A stretch of 16,753 bases of DNA from positions 209,313-226,065 of the forward strand of contig FJOG01000051.1 of assembly GCA_900073065.1 (NCBI GenBank), written 5' to 3'. The stretch is from Phialocephala subalpina (lineage: Eukaryota; Ascomycota; Leotiomycetes; Helotiales; Mollisiaceae). Positions 8,366 to 16,753 of this stretch are shown in pieces (the stretch's first letter is position 1; the number at the start of each line of letters is the position of its first letter). A model generated the notes under the pieces. The model saw nothing but the letters and a program-made list of their open reading frames with translations, was not told the DNA's origin and ran no database searches. Both the position numbers and the translations under genes were made by a program.

Positions 8366-9529
8366 TGTGCTATTGTTTCGTACTTAATCGAGCGGTTGTT
8401 CTTGATATGAATGCCTGCAAAGGGGCTACCATTGATGTGATGGTTGTCTGCAATGTTGAAGTGTGCGGGGAAGTTGCATTGTTGAAGTCGGAGACAGGTC
8501 GGAGGAAAAGTATATCTCGCTTCTTAGATCGAAGACACCAATGTTGACGCGTGCCGTGAATCCGATGATGCGCGTTACTTTCAATCTCTCGGACAATAGT
8601 ATCTCCTAGCCTCCTCTTCTATACAATTTCCGAGTTTCCTGAATAGCCACTGATGAATGTAGAACAATGAAAAAGTGCAGCAAAAAGCAAAACGAAAGGA
8701 AGTAGCTCAGAAGGCTTGGAGAATGTCCGCAATTATAACATTTCCCCAACGAACAGAAATGTGACAGATGCAACAAACGGTTTGTGGAATGATGCACAGC
8801 GTTGTAAGCTGGGCATATACGATCTCCAAATCCAGCTGCCCCTCCTTCCCCTGAAGACACTCGTTTGGCTTTCTTAGGGTCCGGGACATCTCTATAAGCC
8901 ATGCACTTTGTGCAGCCCCTGGAATAGAACCACACGCATCAACCATCTGGCCTCGACTTCGCGTCCTTGCATACCAGTAATGAATCATCACCTGAGCTTC
9001 TTTAAATTGCCCAAACGGTTGCAGAAGTACGGGAAGACACCAACTGATGTTTCACGACACAAAGATGGTGGCGCCTTGTGCTACGACCAACACTCGGATT
9101 CGGCCATTCCAGCGCAGCGGGAGGGTGCATGTAACCTATCAATTTCCTGAAGAATGGCTACCAAGGCGACCTGCATAGGGGCTGGTGTGATTTTCAAGTG
9201 CTTACGAGCACCAGAGGATCGAATCCTCCTTCAATCTTTGGGGTGAGCATCGGGGGAGACAGGAAGGCTGAGGGGTCTGAAATGTGGAGCGACCGCAAGA
9301 AACCAAGAGCAAATAGTAAGATGTGCTTCATTGAGGCGAATTAATACAGATTTATGTATCATTGCTGCTCAGAACTAAAAGTCGTAAATGCAACAGAGAG
9401 GTCTGAAGTGTAGAATCCGATATCCAGAACCTTGGATGAGAAGTCTTTCCCATCACCGCCTAGTTGGCTCCGCCACGCACCGTTGCTGTACATCCTGATC
9501 TCTGTGATACCATGTGGCCACCTCAGCAT
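8366..9529. other. Intergenic region: GPCR promoter side and MFS transporter 3' side
   Basis: This is 1.16 kb between two minus-strand genes. Open frames on both strands are short, lack family features and overlap one another, for example 8606-8935 and 8707-8991 on the minus strand. The part next to 8365 should hold the GPCR promoter and 5' UTR, and the part next to 9530 the MFS 3' UTR. No TATA box, tRNA or repeat could be supported. Confidence 0.6.
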
Positions 9530-11257
9530 CTAGAGGGTGTACACAAAGTCGGGCCTTATATCACCGAGGCTCTCGACTTCTTTTTCTGTCTTGCCTCGTG
9601 TCAAATAATCCCTCTTGCCCGCAAGTCTCGCAGCATTTTCTCGCTTCAGCAGGAAATGCATGAGGCAACTACCTCCAAGCAGACACACGGTCAAATATGC
9701 CAGAATGGTGGTATGGCCAACTGTGTATCTTGGCGGCTTGAAGTAGATATTACTGCTGACGATTCCGTTCAGGTGACCCCAGCCAATGACCAGTCCAAGA
9801 ACGATCCCTCGTTTGTAGACACCCTCTGTATTGTTGCTGACCCAGGAGATAGTATTTGGAATACAAGGATATATCCCAAGAGCAGCAAGAAAGGTGCCGG
9901 CGTATTGAATGTGTGGTTTGGTTGTTGAGAGTAGCATGAAAAATCCGGCGATGCCCAGGATGGAAGAACTAATATTGCACAGCCCACGTTGACGAGTGCG
10001 GTCGGCGAGGAATCCAACGAAGATAGTTAACGCTGCTGCGCAGGCATATGGTGGGACCGAGAGTAATTGAGCATGTACCGATGTGTACCCAATGTTTTTG
10101 ATGATGGTAGGCAGGAAGAGCGAGAAAGCGTACAGAGGCATGTCGGTCCCCATATAGACGAGCATGAAGCCCCAAGTTTTCCAATCTCTTAAAGATGCCC
10201 AAATGTAGTGCATTTGGAATGATTCATGTCGTGCACTTGATTGCTGGTCCTCCTTAAGCCGTTGGAGTACACGGATGCGGTCTTGTTCATCGAGGAAGGT
10301 GGCGGTATCAGGAAAGTCGTGAACGAGGAAGAAGGACATGAGACCGAATCCAATCGTGACAATACCTTCGATAATGAAGATCCATGACCATCCGGGCTTG
10401 CCAGATCTTCCCTCAAGTTTCTCAATTACAGCAGCAAGCAGACCTCCAAACGAGCCGGAGATAGCAGCGGCTGAGAAGAAGATCGCCTATGATTTGTTAG
10501 TGGAGCATATGAAGGAGAGCCAGCACCTACGGTTCGGACTCCTATCTCGTCCCTCTTGTACCAACAAGACAGAAAGTAGTTGACACCTGGGAAGAGACCA
10601 GCTTCTGCGACTCCAAGAACCCAACGAGCAGCCATGAGGCCTGACCAGTTCTCAACGAACCCCATGCTTGTCATCACGACACCCCAGATCACGCTTTAGG
10701 CGTCAGTGAATGTCACCTGCTCGTAAGGGAAGGAACCTACACTGTGACTGGAATGAAAACAGAGGGCTTCCAACGCTTGAGGAAGACATTGCAAACTGGC
10801 TCCAGGAGCGAGTATGGAATGAAGAAAATGGTCAAGCATGCGTTGTACCGCCCAGCTGACATGTGATGCAAGTCTTTCTGGAGTCCAGCAATCTTGGCGT
10901 TTCCAATGTTTGTTCTGTCGAGAAATGATAGGAGATATAAGATACAAAGCTGCCACGAGTTAGATGAAGTTTTTGAAGAGAGGGAATCATGCTCACCCAT
11001 GGTATGAGGTACAAGTCAAGCTTCCAGACAAGCTTCCGATCCTATGTCGAGTCAATCCAAGCCGGATGTACTGCTGGCCATCACACTTACAACCCCTTTG
11101 CTTTCCTCGGCACTGATATGCACATCAGAGCGCGGAGATGCTGCCTTTGGACTAGCGACTTCGGAGGTCTGTGCAGGGACTTTCTCAATCTCAACGCTAT
11201 CGCTTCCATGTTGGCCTGCGTGCTGCCCATATTTGAGGGTTTGACATTTGAACTCAT
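9530..11257 (-). CDS. MFS transporter, anion:cation symporter family (allantoate/nicotinate permease type), start unresolved
   Basis: Exons: up to 11091 (first), 11041-10997, 10949-10741, 10693-10531 and 10486-9530, with introns of 49, 47, 47 and 44 bp. Donors are GTAAGT, GTGAGC, GTAGGT and GTAGGT; branch-like CTGAC and CTAAC occur in the last two. The spliced reading gives RKLVWKLDLYLIPW, LCILYLLSFLDRTNIGNAKI, GVAEAGLFPGVNYFLSCWYK, WSWIFIIEG and YAFSLFLPTIIKNIGY, all hallmarks of the Dal5/TNA1-type ACS family with 12 helices. At least 457 aa follow the first exon, plus about 38 acidic N-terminal residues (SDSVEIEKV onward), near the family's 480-520. The substrate is probably a small organic anion or vitamin imported with protons; it is not determinable here. 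The natural-looking ATG at 11257-11255 (MSSNVK) is out of frame with SDSVEIEK, so either a frameshift or a missed exon affects the start. Confidence 0.87.
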
Positions 11258-12295
11258 TGCGAGAGAGAAAAGGCAGAGGCACGACGAAGAGGCTTACTGC
11301 AGTGAAAGGAAGCTCGAGAAGGGTATGCGTTTTGAGGAAGGTACAGTGACGAAGTGTGGATGCCGAGGGCCCGAATCCTTTTACCAGGACCAAAGACACA
11401 AATTGCCAATATACTATAACGATCAAAGGAGGCTGAGATGGAAGACTGCTTCCATCCAATTGTTTGCTCCAGCTGGGAGTGCCGGCCGGCAGATGTCTCG
11501 AGACCCTACACAACGAACGGACCTCCGTATGCACAATTGCGCACTGGTTGAGGTTCCCCTAAGATTTGAGGCCAGAATCGAGATGATAGTGAAGAAACGG
11601 TCGAGAAGACTCAAGTGGCATGAGCTGATCCTTTGAACGAGAAGAAAGGATGCGGTGTTCAGCTTTGATATCCGCATCCATCTCGATTCGACAACGCAAT
11701 GGATACATTCTGTCTCTTATTGCCGGCGTTGAGTGCGGGGCCAGGATAAAACAGACAGCCGGAACTCCTCAATCAGGTGATGGCGCTATAATCAATTCGA
11801 GGTAGATTCCAATAGAAGGAGTACGAAATCTCATAAAGGACAAAAAAAATTATTGAAGAGACTTGATATGGGTTGATGTTTCTGTCGTAGATGATGTGTT
11901 GCGGTCCAAATTGATAAGATGGGTTTTTTATAAGGAAAGGAGGAAGGTTCTGTGCTGGAGATGCTGAAGATGTTGGCGACCACTAGCCTGGAACCGCTTT
12001 GACCACCAAAATTTCAGTGCACCGTGCCCCGAAGGCGCCCCCTATTTCACTTCCGCCTTACCAAAGCGACCGGAGACCTTCTTCTGCCCTAAGAGAGGGC
12101 GGAGAATGTCCCACAAGTGCTGGAGCATTTGCAAACACAAAACAACTCGTTCACGAAGACAACATCCAAGCCTGCATCACAGGTTCACAGCAGTCTAGAA
12201 AGTCCCAGAGTAGCCAGGACAAGGCAATAAATATATTTGACCTTTTATGTTCGAACTCCAGCAAATGCACCCTTGCTACTCTTCTATATGAACCA
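11258..12295. other. Intergenic region: MFS promoter side and OPT 3' side
   Basis: About 1.04 kb with no convincing gene. A minus-strand open frame runs across 11052-11534, but only its last part (exon 1 of the MFS gene) looks coding. A TGATAAG at 11912-11918 fits the HGATAR core bound by fungal nitrogen GATA regulators (AreA/NIT2 type), about 650 bp upstream of the possible MFS start. Such a short match is weak evidence. The section 12000-12290 is presumably the OPT 3' UTR and spacer. Confidence 0.5.
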
Positions 12296-15200
12296 TCACC
12301 AAGTATCCGGACCAAAATGACTCCCATTCTCCACCGTCATATACGGACAAGCATTCCAATCACACCCCCTCTTGAAGATCTCCGTCCCCCACCACTTGAA
12401 CCCCTCCATCCACCCCGGATACACAAACCCAAAGAACACCACCACCAACCCAAACGCCAACCCCGAATCCAACGCCGCACTCAACGTCATCGTATACTTG
12501 GCCCACCAAGCCGTCGCTCTATTCTTAATCTGATAATTGAAAAGATAGCACACAAGCGCCCAGACGGAGAAATTCAAGCCCGTAGCAGGAGGGATCCAAG
12601 ACAGGGAGCCGAAGAGGACGGGGAGGTTGATCTTACGGATTATGTTGCCTTTCTTGTTGCGGGCGTAGAGCCAGAGGATTATGGGGGCGATAGCACCGAT
12701 GGGGAAACACCAGACGAGGATGTGGTAGGTTGCGTTCTTGCCGAAGAATTCGCCGGGTCCGACGACGCCCCAAAGGATGCTGCCGTTGAAGTGGACACGG
12801 GCGATGGGGCAGACGAAGCCGTTGACTGCTTGTGGGGTGCAGATGTTTGGGACGTTGGCGAACATCCAGTTCAGGACGGCGATTTGGGTGACTGAGGAGA
12901 TGATCGTTGCTACCATTTGGACGGAGAAGAGGATTCGGGGTGGAATCTTCATGTAGTGGCCAAGTTTGAGATCCGAGGAAAACTTGATACCTTGCGCTGA
13001 TGATATGTAGCCGTAAGTCACGAAGACCATGTTTGCGACAGGTCGACCAGGGAAGACTGCTCCGCAGACAAGTTGGCAAATGAGGTAGATGCTGCTGTGT
13101 TGGTTGGTGATGGCCATGACGATACCGATCGGGATGAAAAGGATGGAACAGATGCCAAGCGCGAGAAGGAGACCATACCATGGCAAATGCACAGGATAGC
13201 TGCAATCGGTAAGCTTAATTCTCCGAGATATGATGGAACACTTACTACTCTACCACAAAGATGCCCACGGCAGTCATGCTCACGAATGTAAGCAAGTACC
13301 AGCTCAGTGGCGCATCTTTATACCTCCGCATCAAACGATTGTGGACATCCTCTTGGCTGATGATATTCTCCATGTGTGAGTCAGATCTCTGCAGTCGAAG
13401 TCTGCCATTCCCGTTACTAGAAGAAGCCCCATTGGACAACGGCTTGTATGTTGTCTTCGTTTCTCCTTCTACCTCCTTCAAAGATCTTCTCCACTGCTTC
13501 CAGATATCCTTCCCATGCCAACAAGCGGTGTGTGTCAAGAGAGATGCAAGGGCTGCAAACTGCAGACCATAACTCAAGACATATGTGATTGGTAGAAATA
13601 CTCGACTGTAGTTCTGATATGCTTCCCGATCGAATAAGAACTCCGGAGTCAAGATCTTGCTAACGTCGTATATATCTCCTCTGTTGTCGAAGACTGCGGA
13701 TGAGAGAATTGGCATATATGACGAGAAGAAGACATTCGTGTAATATGCGATAGGTGCAATGATCCACATGACAATGACCAAACCTCCCACCACATTCATC
13801 GCAGCCCAGAAAGGAGTCAGAAGAGGAGAACCAATGTACGCAATCTGCGCCCAGTCGAAAGTCACCGGAAACAGACCGAGTCCAGAAGAAACGCCAAACA
13901 AGTTCGCTACAATGACATTATCAGGCGCAAACCAGGTAATGACATTGAAGTAGCTCAATGCTGGTGCGAGAAGTCCAGGCAGGAAGTAAAACAGGAACGA
14001 AGACAACCAGACCACGAAGAAGAACTTCCATCTGGTGATCTTCCATCCATTCGCAACCGTATTCTCCTCCTTGTGCAACGTCGTGAACATAGCCGCTGAC
14101 ATCAATGTCCCAGGCCAGATCATTCCTCCAGGCCGAACCAGAAACCTCCTCGTCAGCCCAGCAAAGGTATATCCGAGAATCTGGGTCGAAAGAATAAGTA
14201 GCAGCTGGTATGTGATGCTGACTTTCTGGTTGTAGAACTGTGTCTGCTCCACAATGACATCTGTAGCGAACGCAAAGCCAAACGAGACATTGCTGCTGAT
14301 GTAGACACAACTGTGTTCCTTCTCGTTCCACCTCCCCTGTGCCAGCCACAACCGCAATCTTCTAGCCTTGCTACCCGCCCCTTTCCTGTGTATTTCGTGT
14401 GAGTCGTAATTCGTGGTATCGTTCGAAGGTGTTCGGCTTATAACGCCGTCTATGAATTCCTCGTCGGGGTCATCTACCCGTTTGAGGAGTCGGTCCCAAA
14501 GCAGACCGAGAGGATGTGTAAGTAACAATGCTATAACTGGTGTAATGGAAACGCTGGGGTATCGTAACGAAAAGAAAAGATTCGAGGATGATCCAAGTAT
14601 GGAGAATATGGTGGATAATGTCCACATTCGAGGTGTGTTTATTGACAAAGTCGTGTTGTCTACTGCAGAGACCGAAGCACGAACTTGAGGATATGGAGAA
14701 TTGTCTGGCGGATCTTCTTCATTGAGTGTATCGTCGATGGCCTCTTCGGAAGTGTCGTCTGTCGAGTCTGGGTCCGAAGACTGCTCTGCGTTCGGTATGG
14801 GTATCCCTCCACTGCTGAATCTGCTATCCAACCCAATATCCTCAGCTACATCTTCCACTTCTGCAGATGGCCGCCGTCTGGCATTCGACTGCCTTCGCCT
14901 TGTGCTTCCCGAACTCTCCGTACCAAGTGTGGTCGAGCTCATTGCATTCCTCAAGCCGGATGCCTTCTTCCTCTTCACTGGCCGTCTGCCATCATCGGTA
15001 TCCTCGTCATCGCTATTCTCTGTCGACGCCCCAATCGGTACCGCACCGTATGATCCAGTGCCGAAGCCGGGCGAGGACCGCAGAAGGAGAGGTGCCTTGG
15101 ACATCAGTCCTAGTATTCGCCGGAATGGACTTATATACTCGGTTTGGGTCTCATCTGCATCGTCTTGACTGTCCCTTCTGTGTCTGCGGAGGAGAGCAGC

Positions 15201-15368
15201 GTCAGAATCGGGATCGAGTTCTTCGTCTTCCTCTTGGTTGTGGCGTGAGTCATGGAGAGCAGTCGAAGGCAGGGCAGAGAGTGGGATATCTCTGCCTTCT
15301 ATAGAGTTGTGCGCATAATGGTGTCGAGGGAGGGGGATGGTGGTGGGTCGTCCGTGGGGGGTTGTCAT
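12296..15368 (-). CDS. OPT family oligopeptide transporter, 1008 aa
   Basis: Two exons, 15368-13246 and 13199-12296, join across a 46-bp intron (GTAAGT ... TTGCAG). The join reads FVVEYYPVHLPWYG, as OPT proteins do. An in-frame TAG three codons upstream supports the ATG. Residues 1-240 are a hydrophilic, acidic, Ser/Arg-rich cytosolic tail. The membrane part starts near 250 (FFSLRYPSVSI at 265-275). KEH at 350-352 aligns with the family's first signature (NPGPFNxKEH), but the NPG is replaced (QGRWNEKEH). ATDVIVEQTQFYN follows. The second signature is intact as GHYMKIPPR at 788-796. The C-terminus has PPATGLNFSVW and WWAKYTMTLSAALDSGLAFG, standard for OPT. The family imports small peptides, glutathione or metal chelates with protons, usually at the plasma membrane. 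Family lengths are commonly 750-950, so this is long because of the N-terminal tail. The substrate cannot be read from sequence. Confidence 0.93.
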
Positions 15369-16104
15369 CTGCAGCTAGGGGTTGGTTCAGGTGAAGCAGG
15401 TGTCTGGCGGGATGTATTTGCTGAGCCGATTCAGCCCCTCGTTCATCGGCCCGCCAAGGAGGGAAGGATTTCCGGTGAGCTGGAAAAAGCAATGACAACG
15501 CAGCAAATCAGGGCGCAATGAGTGACTCGAGTTGTCGAGTATTGTTGTACGAATCATCAACTCTCAGAATCATACTCTGATGTCAAGCACCTCGGGAAGT
15601 CTATCTTTTGCGTGCATCACGCATGGTTCGGCCGTGACACCATGTCCTGTCAGCGAATCTGGTTCGGGAAGCGCCCTTGCCCATCAGTGGACAGAAAAGT
15701 GGAAAAGTGGGGAGATCCGTGTTATCTGATCGAGAGATTACGAGAAGAGAGTATGGCTTTCCGCCGCAGCCGCTGTGTTCTTTTTACCCCTTGTTCGCAG
15801 CAGCTATCTATGCTATCGGTGTGGTAAGGCCTTGCTTTTTATTTTATTCTGTCTCTTCCGAGTCTATATCAGGGGGTTCCATTCAAATTATATCGGTATA
15901 TATCGGATTTCTTTCAATGTCCTTCTCCTGGGTCTTTCATGTCATTCCTGTTCATCCCAACTTCAAAGGGAAGACGAGCTTGGTGTCACGCGTTCTCAAA
16001 GCCTTTCAAGCTTGAAAATAGCTGTCATAAATTCATCCTACGTCTAAAACCGAATTGGTCTAAGTCGTTAGCTTTATTTTCCAGGCTATCAATATATCTT
16101 GAAC
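15369..16104. other. OPT upstream region, no gene seen
   Basis: Short overlapping open frames on the plus strand (15522-15827, 15677-16015) show no family features. The region should contain the OPT promoter. AGATAA and AGATAG cores occur on the OPT strand at 15722-15727 and 15804-15809, 354 and 436 bp before the ATG. They match the GATA-factor consensus but are short enough to arise by chance. Confidence 0.45.
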
Positions 16105-16405
16105 AACGAAGAGGATCTCGATGTTGAAGGCCAGAAACCACGTGATGCGAGCGTGTCATCCAAATGGAATTTATCTTCTTTGAAGAACGTCTCTATTGCG
16201 ATATTTAACAGGAAAACGAACATCTTTGATTGAAATGTGCACCAACTATCGAACGCTTCTATATTTTTGCACGTCCCTAAGAACGTCTCCACGAAATGTA
16301 CAAGAAATACCAAACTCGATGTTTCTATTGCAGATCGCACCTTGAAATGCTCTCAAACTATCTTAAAACTAGCCAAGAAGTGTTTGAAGCCCATTTCGCA
16401 TTAAG
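16105..16405 (+). repeat. Imperfect 33-bp (11-codon) tandem repeat tract, possible decayed coding exon
   Basis: A motif beginning AACGTCTCTATT-like recurs at 16186, 16219, 16252, 16282 and 16318: spacings of 33, 33, 30 and 36 bp, all multiples of three. In the plus frame this reads KNVSIAIFNRK, TNIFD-stop-NVHQL, SNASIFLHVPK, NVSTKCTRNTK and LDVSIADRTLK, a loose N/D-V/A-S-I register of about 11 residues. The frame is open from about 16105 to a TAA near 16405 except for one TGA at 16229-16231. It could be a degenerate minisatellite or the remnant of a repeat protein. No family was recognised. Confidence 0.4.
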
Positions 16406-16464
16406 GCTTTTGCTCCGGTCTGTTTCTTGATACTCGCTCCAAGCCCCCGCCCTCTTTCATCAGA

Positions 16465-16680
16465 ATGAGCAGCCAAAAGCAGAGTGAGGAAGTTCTTGCA
16501 ATGATAGAATCACAATGTTCCTTCTATGAACATTTGAGTAAACCTCCTCTCATCAAACATGTTAATACCTATACCTTCAAGCATATGAACCCTTGGTCAT
16601 GCGAAGCTATGAAAAAAGCAATTGAATTTAATCGGCGAGAATCAAATAGTATTTATAGTCCACGCAATTATTATTACTAA
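16465..16680 (+). CDS. Small hypothetical ORF, 71 aa
   Basis: ATG in an A-rich context (CAGAATGAGC), preceded by a C/T-rich stretch (16436-16460) such as is common before fungal starts, ending in TAA at 16678-16680. The product is hydrophilic (MSSQKQSEEVLAMIESQC start), has no signal peptide or membrane segment, and matches no family I know. It ends exactly where AT-rich sequence begins. It may be a chance ORF or the first exon of a gene disrupted by the adjoining block. Confidence 0.22.
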   Translation: MSSQKQSEEVLAMIESQCSFYEHLSKPPLIKHVNTYTFKHMNPWSCEAMKKAIEFNRRESNSIYSPRNYYY

Positions 16681-16753
16681 ATAATCAAAAGCGTTTAATA
16701 TTCTTATCTAATATTTTCGATAATATACGCCCGTATTATAAAAGCTTATATTG
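16681..16753. other. Start of a second AT-rich, RIP-like block
   Basis: The last 73 bases are strongly A/T with scattered CpG (TCGATAATATACGCCCGTAT) and almost no CpA or TpG. This is the same texture as positions 1-5000 and unlike the gene island. It is too short to identify an element. Confidence 0.45.

Noticed and set aside
8911..8990. Minus-strand GGCCAGATGGTTGATGCG and GGTTCTATTCC reminiscent of tRNA D- and T-arms
   Set aside because: The T-stem does not pair and there is no anticodon arm between them; probably coincidence.
8606..8991. Two overlapping minus-strand open frames of 94 and 109 codons with several Cys
   Set aside because: No signal peptide, no conserved motif and mutual overlap in different frames; treated as GPCR upstream sequence.
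9130..9235. tRNA-like T-arm (GGATCGAATCC at 9216-9226) near a GTGCT/AGCAC hairpin
   Set aside because: No acceptor stem, D-arm with G18G19 or anticodon stem could be paired around it on either strand.
10989..11636. 215-codon plus-strand open frame
   Set aside because: It overlaps the MFS 5' exons on the other strand, with no recognisable domain.
11999..12895. 298-codon plus-strand open frame
   Set aside because: Most of it is antisense to the second OPT exon, and no family features are seen.
14701..15168. 155-codon Ser-rich plus-strand open frame
   Set aside because: Antisense shadow of the acidic Ser-rich OPT N-terminus.
1..16753. CRISPR arrays, rRNA, secondary-metabolite core enzymes
   Set aside because: None was seen, and a fungal nuclear locus is not expected to carry CRISPR arrays.

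Overview
The window looks like nuclear DNA of a filamentous ascomycete (Pezizomycotina). The split genes have short introns of 44-53 bp with GTRNGY-type donors. Protein families are typical of such fungi. About the first 5.7 kb is AT-rich and carries the signature of repeat-induced point mutation (RIP), in which a recognisable retroelement has been destroyed almost entirely by C-to-T and G-to-A changes. The species cannot be named from the sequence.

Layout. Positions 1 to about 5950 are a plus-strand, left-truncated Ty3/Gypsy chromovirus-type LTR retrotransposon. Reverse transcriptase, RNase H, a zinc-binding integrase and a chromodomain can be read through many stop codons. A 349-bp solo LTR with a perfect 5-bp target duplication (CCTAA) sits inside the integrase. 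About 1.8 kb (3896-5713) is unassigned, and a probable polypurine tract and 3' LTR follow. Immediately right of it, 6012-6438 holds the C-terminal remnant of an FAD-dependent (salicylate hydroxylase-like) monooxygenase with stops and a frameshift. From 6.9 to 15.4 kb there is a GC-normal island with three intact-looking genes, all on the minus strand: a seven-helix cAMP-receptor-like GPCR (3 exons), an MFS anion:cation symporter of the allantoate/nicotinate permease type (about 5 exons, start codon unresolved) and a large OPT oligopeptide transporter (2 exons, 1008 aa). The right flank (15.4-16.75 kb) has no convincing gene. It holds an imperfect 33-bp in-frame repeat, a small 71-codon ORF, and from about 16681 a return to AT-rich, RIP-like sequence.

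Functional reading. The three genes encode one putative surface sensor and two putative nutrient importers, co-oriented with 1.0-1.2 kb gaps. Each has its own promoter-sized space, so this is neighbourhood rather than operon. A link between sensing and uptake is inference only. The gene island appears to lie between AT-rich, RIP-mutated blocks, a setting often associated with fast-evolving accessory regions. I found no clearly new biological system. The items most worth follow-up are the nested solo LTR with its unmutated palindromic end, the unassigned 1.8 kb between the chromodomain and the 3' LTR, the truncated monooxygenase at the transposon edge, and the unresolved MFS start.
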